Origin: Gracilaria gracilis
Lineage: Eukaryota > Rhodophyta > Florideophyceae > Gracilariales > Gracilariaceae
Direction of reading: 5' to 3'
Assembly (NCBI GenBank): GCA_030374805.1
Contig: JARGSG010000093.1
Location: forward strand, 124,001-188,000
Length of the DNA stretch: 64,000 nt
Position 1 is the first letter of the stretch. Every line of letters begins with the position of its first letter. The notes beneath the pieces were generated by a model, which saw nothing but the letters and a program-made list of their open reading frames with translations, had not been told where the DNA came from and searched no databases. A program made the position numbers and the translations under genes. Shown here piece after piece: positions 1 through 9,461 of the stretch.

Positions 1-2
1 CT

Positions 3-605
3 AAGCCACGACCGGGTGATGAGGCCGATGATGAAGCTATTGATAGAGATATCAATTCGAAGCTTCTTCCGAAATCATCGGGACCTTTCAAGGTAGTTCG
101 AGCAACCGACCACACGGTGACGGTGAACCAAGATGGTGTAGAGAATACGATCTCTATTGACCGAATCACGGTTGCACCTCGAACGGTTCAGTACAGGTAG
201 GAACGCGGAGAATCCGCGCGTGACCCACAAGCGGTTGCCCTGAGGACTCAGCCCCGGGAAGACGGGACACCCATCGAAGTTAATGATGACGCACAGGGTG
301 AAGACCCAGACTACGTACCACCCGCAGGGATTACGGTTAATCCTTCAGAGGAAACACCTACCCCTAGTGGTACCGATGCTCATCTGAACCGAAGTGGTGA
401 AAGGATACCATCGCAGGTCTCTAATGAGTTCCCAGTGGAACGCCTTGTAGGTCACCGCCGTACCCAAGAAGGTCTGAAGTACACAGTACGCTGGTATGGC
501 TGGGGGGCTGACGGTGATACCGCCGAGCCGCCCTCAGCCATACCACACCACTTCAGGGTAAGCTACTGGAACCGAAAAGGAGAGGAAATGCCGAACGATG
601 GGTAA
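3..605 (+). pseudogene. Gypsy (chromovirus) pol, 3' end: integrase C-terminus and chromodomain
   Basis: One frame runs from the window edge to a TAA at 603-605, interrupted only by an in-frame TAG at 198-200. The first 65 codons resemble the post-catalytic integrase module of Ty3/Gypsy elements (KLLPKSSGPFKVVRATDHTV, then ISIDRITVAPR). The last 60 or so codons resemble a chromodomain (FPVERLVGHRR followed by KYTVRWYGW and a C-terminal helix HHFRVSYW). In chromoviruses this domain directs integration to marked chromatin. The catalytic integrase and everything upstream lie outside the window. The same layout is seen in the complete Gypsy element at 27-39 kb. The single stop suggests recent decay, or readthrough, which I consider less likely. 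Confidence 0.75.
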
Positions 606-959
606 ACCTTAGAGGTGATGCACAGCTCTTAGGAGGGGGGGAGGCTATTTTCGCGCTTTCCCTCATTCGCTGCGCATCGCACCCACATGGTAACTGAAGC
701 TAACTGCAACACCTAACTGGATAACTTTAATGAAGAAGCTAACACCAACTGGGAAAAGTTAATCAGAGTGCATCGAAGAGACCAAGAGGGTTTGCCGGAA
801 GACCGTGAAGGTTTAGTGATGACGTCGTACCGAACGAAGCTCGACGAGGGATGCGCTTCGAGCGTCAGCGTTGCAGCGATCCCAAAGCTGGCACGCGGCC
901 GGCACGCGCGCGCACCTTTATGGCACGCGCCGCGCACGCATGGCTCCAAACCCAAGTGG

Positions 960-1430
960 TGAAAGTCAAAAAATTAAGGTTTTTGATAAGCGAGAGACGC
1001 GCCCCAGATCAGCAGACCGCCGCGCTGGGTAACCGATTCGGTTTACACTATTGTCTGTAGGGAGCGTGCACCGGCATGGTCAAAAATCTAAGTATTTTGG
1101 GCGTGCTGCGCTCCCGAATCGGCCATTCTCAGCCTCTGAAACCGCTTGGTTCCCGAGATACAGACCAAAAGATGTTTCGGCATTTTTGATACCGTTTGGT
1201 GGGGTAATTTCGGCGTGCAATTTTTTGATTCGCCTTGCAAGTAACCTCATGGGTCTGGTGCAGCGTGTGCGCGTATGCGCGCCAAGAGGCCATGCAGAAC
1301 CATCCAGGTACATTGCTGGCACTCGCGCGACGTCGCGCGCCACCCCCAAGCTACCAAATCGGTACTACGTGACGCTCGCTGCGCACAAAAGTGCAACTGC
1401 AAGGTCTACCAATTTGGTTTGAGCTGTTTA
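960..1430 (+). repeat. Dispersed block shared with 58,595-59,030
   Basis: This block aligns in the same orientation with 58,595-59,030. Shared landmarks are TCAAAAAATTA, TAACCGATT, AAGTATTT, CGGCCATTCTCAGC / TGGCCATTTTCAGC, and a 15-bp identical core CGCCTTGCAAGTAAC ending near 1244. Both copies lie within a few hundred bp of the 3' end of a chromodomain Gypsy polyprotein, but on opposite sides relative to the coding strand. No coding capacity is supported. Confidence 0.55.
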
Positions 1431-2930
1431 TGGTAGTAGAGACACGACGGAGGATCGCGTCACCCGGATAGTGGCTGTGAAGAACCAAACCTTCGTGGTA
1501 ATGACGAACGACACCCATGGGGACTGAAGCGGTTTGGAATAAACCTTAAAGGTGGAGCATGGAACTGCGCGGGAGACGTTAGTAATGCTGCGCAGCCCTT
1601 TATGGTACGATGGAAACCTTGAAGGTGTTTCAAAGTTATGGAAATCAGAGAGAGAGCATGAAATGAACCTGTATGGTACTATTGAGATCCTTTATGGAAC
1701 AACCTAATCGACCGTGATGGTAACGAAGGGTAAGGAGGCCCAACGAATGGCACATGCCAGGACCTATATGGCGACGCCGCAACAATAGAGAGAGGAAATA
1801 GACCATTACGGGATGGGAGCGAGACCAGAAAGGACATGAATATACCTCGGATGGTCTAGAAGGGAACGAGTTTTTGTGCTTACCATGAAAGTTCGTTTCC
1901 TCATGAGGTACGAAACCGATCGAGACATATGTGGTATTCTTTGAAGACAGAATGGACATGGTTTCTAGATGGTTTTCGCGCTATTTTGACCACGTTAAGG
2001 TTTCGCGCTCGTCATGGATGATCGACACCGAGGGTGGTTTGATGCACATGAAAATGGAACCCTTTGTGGCAGTACACTGCAGACGCCAACCGAAACGGCC
2101 ATCCATCCACCTTAGGGGTATTGAATGAAGCGCCGTGTACCGCTACGGGTGGGAGCCCGCACGCTGGTATCAGGGCTACCCATGTGGTTCAGATACGGAT
2201 CGGAGGTCACCATAAACGGATTCAACCTTGTCGGTCGGACAAGAAGCCACGGTGGCGGGAGCCGCGTAGACAAACCGCAAAGGGGGTGCGAAGGCAACCA
2301 GAAGGGAGAACGGTGGAACAACCTCGATGGAGTCAGCGGCAGTGCCTCGAAGGGTTGGTAGTCGAATCTCGAAGGGACAGAGAGACACGCCGCAACCAAG
2401 TGGGCGCCAAAATCCTTCACGGTACAGTGCTCACACGAGCCCGAAGGCGCAACCCGCCCCCTCCTGGGTAGACCGACACGGTAAATGGGTCTAAGCCGTG
2501 CAGCCCAAAAGGCAGAACCTTGGAGGTATGCAATGGGCGCGCGTCGCGCCCAAACCACCAATGGGAACGAATAGGCTGCAGTCTGTGATAACCAAAGAAG
2601 TGGATAGAGCCGCAATCGGTGATGACCAAGGTGGTGAACGGAGTACGCTCGGCGACGCAAAGCCGATGCGACGCACGGCGCGAGATGGCACGAAGGCTGC
2701 GACAGGGACCAAATTGGTACGACGTTGCAACCGACTTGGTGAAAGGATCTAGGAGCCACGAGGGCGTGGCTCAGGGTAGGAAGGGGGTCTGTAGTACAAT
2801 GAGATTTCAATGGGTTGGTGCCACGTGGGCCTACTGCTGCGCCTTGCTGGCTGCACTGTACCCAATTGGTATTCTGTATTTTATAATTTCTAATTTCTAA
2901 TTTATAGTATAGGATATTTTAGCATTGCTG

Positions 2931-3021
2931 GCCCATGACAGTAGGTCATGGGCACAGCCGATGACGTCATGCCCGCATGGGAGATCGGCGTCGGTGCACC
3001 TTTTATATATTGTGGTGCACC
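2931..3021 (+). promoter_or_regulatory. LTR promoter-like cluster: inverted repeat, CRE-like site, flanked TATA box
   Basis: Three palindromic elements stand in a row. A perfect 9-bp inverted repeat (GCCCATGAC-N5-GTCATGGGC) is at about 2931-2953. A TGACGTCA octamer, the CRE/bZIP consensus, is at about 2962. A TATA box (TTTTATATAT, 3001-3010) is flanked on both sides by the palindrome GGTGCACC (2993-3000 and 3014-3021). This is typical of an LTR U3/R promoter, and its position downstream of a Gypsy polyprotein fits. LTR boundaries could not be fixed because no second copy is in the window. Confidence 0.45.
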
Positions 3022-3390
3022 TCGCCTTCCCCCTCGGATATTGTAAAGTCAGGCACCATTAGGGCAGTAACTATACCATCTTGGTCACTTGCTACTGCTA
3101 CTCTATTACTATTCAGGTTTTACCGCGCGTCGACGTCTACTACCGTACACCTACACGGTCTAGACTAGTTGCCCCGCCGTTTGCCCCTGCGGATTTCAGG
3201 TGCCCTACTACCATATTGGTTGTGTGTTTTTCCCCTTTAGGTTGAGCCCTGGCGCGCTCCTTCTACCAGGCGGACCCCACACCTTATCGGTATTTGTACG
3301 ACACCAGACGATCTGTTATTGCTACAGGGGCAGAAGCAGGTGGGGTGGACAGCGCGAAATTTCGGTCTTAGGCGAACCAGTTTGTAGACT

Positions 3391-4244
3391 ACTGTGGAGC
3401 AACGCCTTTGGCAGGAAAGCCGCAGGCTCACGAAGACGTTAGGAATCTTCCCCTCGACAGGGCAGCACAGCGAACGGAGCACTCCGGGAATGACACAGCT
3501 AAGCCGGGTGTAAATCCGAGGTCAAACCATCACGACAAGCGTCGGAGCGTTAGGCTGATTAGTAGTCGGTAGAGATCCTCGTGTTCACACGGTCACGAGA
3601 TGAGTCCTCGAAAGAGAGTAGCACGGCAACTACAATGTGTCGGAAACGGGCCACTGCGAACAGGGCAAAAAGGCAAACCCAAAAAGGGGAGAAAGCGAAC
3701 CACCAGAGTGGGGAAAAGGGAGAGAGAATAAAGCAAACCCAATACAGGGGCGAGTATACGACAATAGGTCGGAACGAGACGCACAAGTAGTGGTTATACT
3801 CTGTGCGCCACAAGGGTGGGTAACTATACGTGAACAACATGGCTGTCACTCCATTTGGAGGTGAACAATACGCGAAGGCGTGATAGTTAGAGCCAGGAAG
3901 CCCTTGCTTGGCAAGGGGCAGTTTACTTGGGGGAGCGATGCTCAACCCTCTAAGTACTGAGCTTGGCGCACCACTGACAGTGGGTGCGCCGGGCAAAATA
4001 ATCTATAAAATATCTAAGTAAATACAGCAATGCTGGGTGCACTGCCTCCGGCATATCAGTGCTACACGTGTGCTATTCACACCCGCTAAGCGGCGTCTCG
4101 AGCCGTGCAATCCACGTGTACTTGTGTGGAAATTACCTCAGCGAGGCGACACGCTAATAGCGGTGTAGCTCATATATATCTACTAACGCATGATGCGGAA
4201 ATTAACTAAGTACCTCAAATCGCCTCCAAGGAGTGTTGTCCTTC
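3391..4244 (+). repeat. Left arm of a 2-kb inverted repeat
   Basis: This segment is the near-identical reverse complement of 4565-5415, with only scattered substitutions by eye. The arms enclose a 320-bp centre holding a pogo-type transposase fragment. A 145-codon open frame is kept in both arms, on the minus strand here at 3559-3996. On the opposite strand of the same segment a frame near 3637 reads NVSETGHCEQGKK, which weakly resembles a gag zinc knuckle. The inner end of the arm is the very 3' end of the transposase frame, so the duplication started inside the transposase gene. Transcription through it would give long double-stranded RNA. Confidence 0.8.
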
Positions 4245-4573
4245 ACAGACATAATTGTCTCTCTTGTAAACGCAGCATAGTACGCCTCTCGTAGAAATGA
4301 CATGAAATCAAAGATATCAATGCTACAATGCTTGTCGGAAAGCGTAACCTCGGCACTTATGCGATTCAGATGCGACTTGAAAGCAGAAAATGTAACTGCA
4401 TCAAGAGGCTGTGTTTTCCCAGATGTATGCGCAGGTAGAGTGTAGACGATAATACTGTTTTCATGGAACAGTTCCAGAACCTCGAGTGAAATATGTGCAC
4501 GATACGCGTCGTACACCAACAAGACCTTACGTCCATTAATGGTCAAATCCTTCACGTAGTTGAAGGACAACAC
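4202..4573 (-). pseudogene. Pogo/Tigger-like DDE_1 transposase fragment
   Basis: The 123-codon frame covers the C-terminal half of a pogo-type DDE endonuclease. A catalytic Asp is in LLVYDAYRAH, and the LPAHTSGKTQPLDAV motif leads to FSAFKSHL. The N-terminal HTH/CENP-B DNA-binding part and the first catalytic Asp are missing. The 5' end of the frame is the junction with the right arm of the inverted repeat and the 3' end lies in the left arm. The fragment is therefore a leftover core between two inverted copies of flanking DNA and cannot encode a working enzyme. A possible C-terminal tail of such a transposase lies nearby at 5502-5909 on the opposite strand. Confidence 0.75.
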
Positions 4574-5415
4574 TCCTTGGAGGCGATTTGAGGTACTTAG
4601 TTAATTTCCGCATCATGCGTTAGTAGATATATATGAGCTACACCGCTATTAGCGTGTCGCCTCGCTGAGGTAATTTCCACACAAGTACACGTGGATTGCA
4701 CGGCTCGAGACGCCGCTTAGCGGGTGTGAATAGCACACGTGTAGCACGGATATGCCGGAGGCAGTGCACCCAGCATTGCTGTATTTACTTAGATATTTTA
4801 TAGATTATTTTGCCCGGCGCACCCACTGTCAGTGGTGCGCCAAGCTCAGTACTTAGAGGGTTGAGCATCGCTCCCCCAAGTAAACTGCCCCTTGCCAAGC
4901 AAGGGCTTCCTGGCTCTAACTATCACGCCTTCGCGTATTGTTCACCTCCAAGTGGAGTGACAGCCGTGTTGTTCACGTATAGGTACCCTCCCTTGTGGCG
5001 CTCAGAGTATAACCCCTACTTGTGCGTCTCGTTCCGACCTATTGTCGTATACTCGCCCCTGTATTGGGTTTGCTTTATTCTCTCTCTCTTTTCCCCACTC
5101 TGGTGGTTCGCTTTCTCCCCTTTTTGGGTTTGCCTTTTTGCCCTGTTCGCAGTGGCCCGTTTCCGACACCTTGTAGTTGCCGTGCTACTCTCTTTCGAGG
5201 ACTCATCTCGTGACCGTGTGAACACGTGGATCTCTACCGACTACTAATCAGCCTAACGCTCCGACGCTTGTCGTGGTGGTTTGACCTCGGATTTACACCC
5301 GGCTTAGCTGTGTCATTCCCAGAGTGCTCCGTTCGCTGTGCTGCCCTGTCGAGGGGAAGATTCCGAACGTCTTCGTGAGCCTGCGCTTTTCCCGCCAAAG
5401 GCGTTGCTCCACAGT
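4565..5415 (-). repeat. Right arm of the 2-kb inverted repeat
   Basis: Reverse complement of 3391-4244. Similarity stops at about 5415 (ACAGT), where the flanks diverge. The 145-codon frame of the left arm recurs here on the plus strand (4810-5247) with a handful of substitutions and no stop. It is rich in hydrophobic and aromatic residues (SPLWWFAFSPFWVCLFALF), so it could encode membrane segments, or could simply be the complement of a lysine/arginine-rich frame on the other strand. I do not claim a function. Confidence 0.8.
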
Positions 5416-5501
5416 GTGGGTTTCGGCCGTCTGGGCTGTGGCCGGTTTCTCCTGAGAGGTTGTTGGGTGTTCCTCGCCCTGCTACTGCTGTTTTGGATCG
5501 C

Positions 5502-5909
5502 ATGTTGTCCGTGGAGGAGCTGGAGGAACTTTTTGTACTGCGTACAAATGAGTACAAGGATAAAATTCTGGGGACGGACGCGAAAATTATAAACTGTGGC
5601 TACGTTGATACTACAAACGGCTGCGTCATGACGTCCGAAACTGTGCTGGACTTGGCTCGTTCGAAGCGGACTGCTGATGTTTCGGAGCGAGCCGAAGAGC
5701 ATCGAAAGCAACTGACACGAGCGCGAGCAGCAGAAAAACGTCTTCAGGTTCACCTTGAAGCGGCTGGGAGCTTAAAAGCCGACTGCGATCGCGTCCGTGC
5801 CCTGCTCTCTCGCGTTATTTTGGAGGATTTTAAGGCGCGACAGCGGCCTATGGCTTTGAAACGAGCCATTGCAAGGCGGCGCACAGCCTTTAGGAAGCAG
5901 ACGTTTTGA
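5502..5909 (+). pseudogene. Pogo-type transposase C-terminal tail (coiled coil)
   Basis: From the ATG at 5502 the frame encodes about 135 aa. It contains KILGTDAKIINCGYVDTTNG followed by CVMTSETVLDLARSK, then a basic helix rich in Arg, Lys and Glu. The other pogo-like pseudogenes in this window end similarly: a short Gly-x-hydrophobic-x-T stretch, then (L/M/F)TS, then a helix (GYLCINTMTGAHLTSDALL near 16.75 kb, GTIHTNNMTGASLTS near 53.7 kb). I therefore read it as the detached tail of such a transposase. It starts about 90 bp beyond the right arm of the inverted repeat. An independent small coiled-coil gene is the alternative. Confidence 0.5.
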
Positions 5910-6470
5910 TGACGTGTGGAGCTGTTTTGATTTCAAATAAACGTCATGTATGAGGCCAACGCGCCGTGGCTGTTCGATCATTATCGCAAATTTGCCTGAA
6001 TGACACACTTTACGTGTTATGGCAGTAGCTTTGTTTCTGTCAGCTCGTAGTGTTTCATATTACGGCAAGGGAGTGAGCTTTCTCTTGCGCTTTTTTTGAC
6101 ACCAGTTTCGGGTCCGTAAGTCTTTCTTCATGACTCTATGCCCCATACTTTGGATTCTGTCCTAGTGTTGGCGTAAGCCCCCTTTATGTGCATTCGGCGA
6201 AGGATGCAAGCGTAGTCGTCTGTTTGTTTGCCCCCCAAAAACAACTTCAAAGCCACAGAAATGCACAGGTGGCGTGGTGATTTGAAACCGCCAAAATGAA
6301 TGCCCAAATTCCGACCAGATAGCCGGCAACGGAAGCGGTTACAAACAACAGCAAAAACTATACATGTCATTGCCCTTGTCTTGTCCAATTTTGGACCGGA
6401 AGAAGACAAACACGTTCTCCCTCTGTTAGATTGATTCGCCTCATTACATTCTCCAATCCCGCAATATATT
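5910..6470. other. No gene recognised: piggyBac upstream region
   Basis: I see no convincing coding frame. A short palindrome GTCCAATTTTGGAC lies near 6383. The segment directly precedes the piggyBac transposase and probably holds its 5' untranslated region and left end, but no TTAACCC-type terminus was found. Confidence 0.4.
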
Positions 6471-8495
6471 ATGGAACAAAGTACGCAGCAGAATATCGTT
6501 CATCAAGCCGTGCACAATAACGGACATGAGCGTAACACAGAAACTGCGGGAGAGCCGGAGTGGGATGTGGACGATCAGGAGGAGTTTGTTGTGAGGGCAT
6601 TAGGATCTGTGGAGGAAAAGGAACTGCATGATACAGTGAAATATTGCTCCCAATGTAGTGAGAAAAGTGGCCTTTATCTGGCTAAGCCATCGCTTATCAA
6701 GCGAAGCTACGCCCATAAGAAGAAGCTAAGCCTATTCCACCTGTTCTTGAATGGTTCCTTTGTGGAGTGTGTTCGTAAGGGGACGAGTGCCGAGTTGTTG
6801 CGCATGGGAAAAAGATCAAAGGCCCTTAGGACTGATGATTTATTGGATTCATATCTTGGGTTGGAGTTGGCAACTTTGATATACTGTTGGAACCGTTTGC
6901 GGGATTATTGGTCAACATCAGATTTTGTAAAGATCCCGTTCTTTCAAAACGTGATGGGCCGAGATGCGTTTACTAACATTCGAGGGGCAATGCGTGTCTG
7001 TCCTACGTACGACGCTGATGTCGCTGTTCGTGACCCGCTCTGGCATTCGCGCCAGATTCTGAAACACTTCGCGCGTAACTCTGCCAAGTTGGCCGTACCT
7101 GTGGGAGTGAGCTCCTTCGATGAGAACACTGTCAGGTGCAAAGGCAGAACGGGAGCGAGGACGTATATGAAAAGCAAACCGGTGAAGTTGGGCATTCGTT
7201 TGTACGCCGTGGTCGGTTGGACGCATGCTTATCTGCATTCATTTCAGGACAACGGTTCTGGAAACCGGATTGGGCAATCCCCAGTTGAACGCTACACAAG
7301 CCTGTTTCGCGAAATGCGTGGAGCTGTTACTCGCGAAACAGACGGAAAACTGGTACCAAAGGCGAAATCATCGGCGTTAGGGTGCGCCCAAATGGCGTAC
7401 CAAACTTTACTACGACCCACACCACAAGAAGGGCGTCTAATGTTAATGGATAATTTTAATACACGCCATCTTCTGGCGCGTCAGCTGGCGGTTCTAACAG
7501 ATGAAGAGTGCAGGGTACTCGACACGGTTCGGTTCAACAACGTTGTTGGCATCAACCGCCTGGCGCTCAAGGAGGAAATTGAGTCTCTCAAGCATGCCGA
7601 CCGAGGGGAATGGAGACTGGTTCAAGTATACGAGAAGAATGAATCTGAAAAATGATTCGATACAGGTGGCTACGAAAGCCGGGTATATAGTATTCAAGGA
7701 CCGCTCTGTAGTTTTATTCTACACTAATGACCTTGCTGACACACCTGTTCTCCGAATTCACGGGCCAGACGAGCATGCTCTTTTATCCGTTCACAGTCTT
7801 GCACCTTTACAGAGATGGGTGGGGACGGAGTCAATGCAGCGCTCAGTTACACGTGCTCCCGCAGTTGTTGCTGCGTATAATTTGTTCATGAATGGGGTTG
7901 ATCGGTTTGATCAATATCGTGCGACTTCGTCTACTGTACGCAAAGAGCGAAGAATGACCATGAGTCTGTTGACCTTTATTTTAGACGCGAGCATCCTCAA
8001 CGCCCATGCCCTTCTAAAAGCGTTATGCAACAGTGGAGAGACAATAATTGATATCGGCGAAATGAAGAATAGGATTATCTTGGGTTTGGTCCGGGAACAC
8101 GTCGAGTATAAGAGCGGAAAGCATCATTATCCTTTCCTAATGAGCCACGTCCTGCCACTGAAAACCACAACGCAACCAATATGCCAAACAGTTGAACACA
8201 TGTACTGCTCGAGACATCGATCAGGCAGAGTGTTCGTTGTGTACTATGCAAACTGCTCTCGAAGAAGAAGAACGGTGGGATATACACGATGTACTCTTGC
8301 TCTGTGTGCAGACAAGGTTTCCATGTGAATTGTTGTAGTTTTTATCATAATACTGAAATGCTTCGTTCCACGAGGCCAGATATATATCCTGCTTTCGTGG
8401 CAGCCCAGTCGTCGCTTCCCTCTTGTAAGCGCCGGAATAGAAGGAACAAACTAACCGCAAACGTGGAAACTGCAAACGCTCCGTTCAAGAAATAA
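6471..8495 (+). pseudogene. piggyBac-family transposase, frameshifted
   Basis: DDE_Tnp_1_7 type transposase, which would cut and paste the element at TTAA. The frame from ATG 6471 runs to a TGA at 7655. It carries the first catalytic Asp region (SSFDENTVRCKGRTG, Asp about residue 217) and the second (LMLMDNFNTRHLL, Asp about 327). The continuation is in the +1 frame to 8328 (KAGYIVFKDRSVVLFYTND, then YNLFMNGVDRFDQYRATSS with the third Asp at 7900-7902). The C-terminal zinc ribbon is in frame again with the first part (RCVLCK, then SCSVCRQGFHVNCCSFYH) and ends at 8495. So two frame changes, near 7650 beside an A5 run and near 8215, split an otherwise complete gene of about 670 codons. All three Asp and the Cys/His ligands are kept, indicating recent inactivation. 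Confidence 0.85.
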
Positions 8496-8497
8496 AT

Positions 8498-8929
8498 CTA
8501 GGACGTCTTGAATCCCATGTAGGCGCCTGCAGGATCAGGCCATTGCCGTCTAATGTCCTCCAGAACACAGTTCGGTAGTTGTAATCTTATACCCTTTCCC
8601 AGCACCCCGTACCGTTCATAGATAGAAGCCTTATAAGCTTTCTTGCGTATCACGTTGTTGTCGGTGTGCTGCGTTGAGGAACACTGAAGGTCGGCCTGGA
8701 CGTTCCCGATGAAGGTCTGACCGAGTTGTATGAAGTAGCATGGTGTGCCACCGCACTGGGTGCAAGCGACATCTTGGTTGTCTTCCGTGATTTTCGGGCA
8801 TTTGTTGTACGGGGTGGTGGAATTTGATTCCTGCTGGCTTGAGGGTAGATATGCTGACTTCGAAACGATATTACCCCGCAGAAAGCTGCGAACGGGCTGC
8901 TCCTGATTAGGGCAAGTAGAAGTATTCAT
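8498..8929 (-). CDS. Small Cys-rich protein convergent with the piggyBac transposase
   Basis: Uninterrupted 143-aa frame with ATG at 8929. It has a cysteine cluster (ACTQCGGTPC, about residues 55-64), a helix-prone basic stretch (NNVIRKKAYKASIYERYG), then a conserved-looking C-terminus (LGKGIRLQLPNCVLEDIRRQ and WPDPAGAYMGF). It ends 2 bp from the end of the transposase frame, tail to tail. The intact frame beside a frameshifted transposase suggests either selection or chance. I recognise no named domain. From memory, similar Cys-rich proteins with an LGKG..IP.CV..IR..PDP signature occur in algal and oomycete genomes, but I cannot verify this. It may be a second gene of the piggyBac element, perhaps a DNA- or zinc-binding accessory protein. 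That is inference. Confidence 0.6.
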   Translation of the reverse strand: MNTSTCPNQEQPVRSFLRGNIVSKSAYLPSSQQESNSTTPYNKCPKITEDNQDVACTQCGGTPCYFIQLGQTFIGNVQADLQCSSTQHTDNNVIRKKAYKASIYERYGVLGKGIRLQLPNCVLEDIRRQWPDPAGAYMGFKTS

Positions 8930-9014
8930 GCCCTCCGGTGTCTTTCTAATATTTCTTCCTTGCGTCCTTCAATACTCTGGTAGGAAACAATGGCAACAAT
9001 GATGCGGCTTATTG

Positions 9015-9180
9015 TAATGATGTTGTGAGTGTGAGCTGGACTGGGCGTAGTGGTTACTGCGCAAAGCGCGGCTTGTGTTGTGCAAGTCCGTGGTTGTAAT
9101 GATGGTGTGAGTGGGAGCTGGATTGGGCGTAATGGAACCTGTGGAAAGCGCTGCTTGTGTTGTGCAAAAGTCCGTGGTTG
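9015..9180 (+). repeat. Tandem duplication, 82- and 84-bp units
   Basis: Two adjacent units (9015-9096 and 9097-9180) share most bases: TAATGATG-T-GTGAGTG, GAGCTGGA, TGGGCGTA, AAAGCG, GCTTGTGTTGTGCAA, GTCCGTGGTTG. A full unit is 28 codons; the first has lost 2 bp. In one frame each unit encodes a Cys-rich segment (CNDGVSGSWIGRNGTCGKRC in unit 2, CNDVVSVSWTGRSGYCAKRG in unit 1), so this may be a decayed Cys-repeat gene. A short frame runs on to a stop at 9317 (KTSPQEAKHKIAEAMG), possibly its end. Confidence 0.6.
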
Positions 9181-9461
9181 TCACAAGACTATTTATCCAA
9201 CGCGCGGAAGGATATACACCAACTGTAGAAGTAGCACGGCCCAAAACGTCACCTCAAGAAGCGAAGCATAAAATCGCGGAGGCAATGGGAACTCTGTCAG
9301 AGCTTGAGATTGTCTAGGGCGTTTGCCCTCTTTCGGGGGTTACTCGCTTACTGAACGCAAGCAGTCAAGGCGCACAAAGTGTTACAAGGCTGTAGCGGCA
9401 AGAAAGACCAACAAGAGGCGCGCAAGCGGCAGGTAACGAGAAGTGCAAGCCAAGCGGGCGG

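Larger units (their letters stand above)
606..3291. repeat. Array of ACC-N5-GGT palindromes
   Basis: I count at least 28 exact copies of the 11-bp palindrome ACC-N5-GGT here, starting at 606, 781, 802, 950, 1032, 1070, 1244, 1299, 1353, 1408, 1489, 1543, 1616, 1667, 1711, 2109, 2178, 2225, 2472, 2517, 2625, 2708, 2730, 2860, 3075, 3149, 3210 and 3281. Two more lie in the preceding coding region (127, 388). About 0.7 would be expected by chance in 2.7 kb. Near-matches with spacers of 4, 6 or 7 occur between them (1141, 1190, 1844, 1991). Typical spacing in the densest part is about 40-80 bp. The five central bases vary and the intervening sequence is not an obvious tandem repeat, so the palindromes appear to be what is kept. 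No convincing gene is present. The array lies just downstream of the Gypsy polyprotein and is probably its 3' non-coding region or long LTR. Confidence 0.75.

Noticed and set aside
2112-2810. 232-codon minus-strand ORF within the palindrome array
   Set aside because: Several overlapping open frames on both strands and no domain; GC-rich sequence rarely shows stops by chance.
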